Shown piece after piece: positions 6,376 to 6,403 of a stretch of DNA of 6,403 nucleotides (the first letter of the stretch is position 1; each line of letters begins with the position of its first letter). Origin of the DNA: Nitrospirota bacterium. GTDB taxonomy: Bacteria > Nitrospirota > Thermodesulfovibrionia > Thermodesulfovibrionales > Magnetobacteriaceae. A program made the translations under genes and the position numbers. A model generated the notes under the pieces. The model was given only the letters and a program-made list of their open reading frames with translations, had not been told where the DNA came from and made no database searches. Location: positions 1 to 6,403 of the forward strand of contig JADGAE010000109.1 in the NCBI GenBank assembly GCA_015232165.1. The letters are read 5' to 3'.

Positions 6376-6403
6376 AATAGGGTCAAGGGGACTTCTTCGT
6401 GCC

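Noticed and set aside
6193..6402. Open minus-strand frames running in from the right edge
   Set aside because: They have no start signal or recognisable motif, end in the AT-rich spacer, and overlap the plus-strand ORF that has a better ribosome binding site.
6376..6403. Edge sequence with an imperfect GGGGAC...GTGCC hairpin, resembling REP-type or IS200-family ends
   Set aside because: It is cut by the window edge, the stem has a mismatch, and no transposase or second copy is visible.

Overview
The window holds the front part of a bacterial division and cell wall (dcw) cluster, read entirely on the minus strand. The order of transcription is mraZ, rsmH (mraW), ftsL, ftsI (a class B penicillin-binding protein), murE and mraY. 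mraY runs off the left edge and lacks only its last few dozen codons. The genes are tightly packed: rsmH and ftsL share an ATGA stop/start overlap, murE begins a few bases after the ftsI stop, and the other gaps are about 30 to 60 bases. This is consistent with one operon. No competing gene is supported on the plus strand opposite these genes; the open frames there are shadows.

The organism is a peptidoglycan-making bacterium. MurE carries the DNPR signature of enzymes that add meso-diaminopimelate, so the wall is probably of the meso-DAP type usual in Gram-negative bacteria. Base composition is near 50% GC with AT-rich intergenic DNA. By general impression the proteins resemble Nitrospirota or deltaproteobacterial-type lineages, but this is a weak guess without a search.

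Region by region: positions 2-1000 encode mraY (333 codons, incomplete). Positions 1061-2626 encode murE, with an unusual proline-rich C-terminal tail. murF, which usually lies between murE and mraY, is absent; only 60 bases separate them. Positions 2629-4395 encode ftsI, 4439-4732 ftsL, 4729-5607 rsmH and 5637-6095 mraZ. Positions 6092-6144 hold the best regulatory signal in the window: a near-consensus sigma-70 promoter overlain by four GTGG boxes spaced 10, 10 and 11 bases apart, which looks like a MraZ autoregulatory operator. Beyond it, 6145-6240 is AT-rich, and 6250-6375 on the plus strand holds a possible 41-codon gene with a good ribosome binding site.

Together the genes make lipid-linked wall precursor (MurE then, after MurF made elsewhere, MraY) and part of the septal synthesis machinery (FtsL, FtsI). 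MraZ and RsmH provide transcriptional control and 16S rRNA methylation. I see no novel defence or mobile system. The points worth attention are the MraZ operator and the start codon it implies, the missing murF with the odd MurE tail, substitutions in RsmH motifs, and the small divergent ORF.
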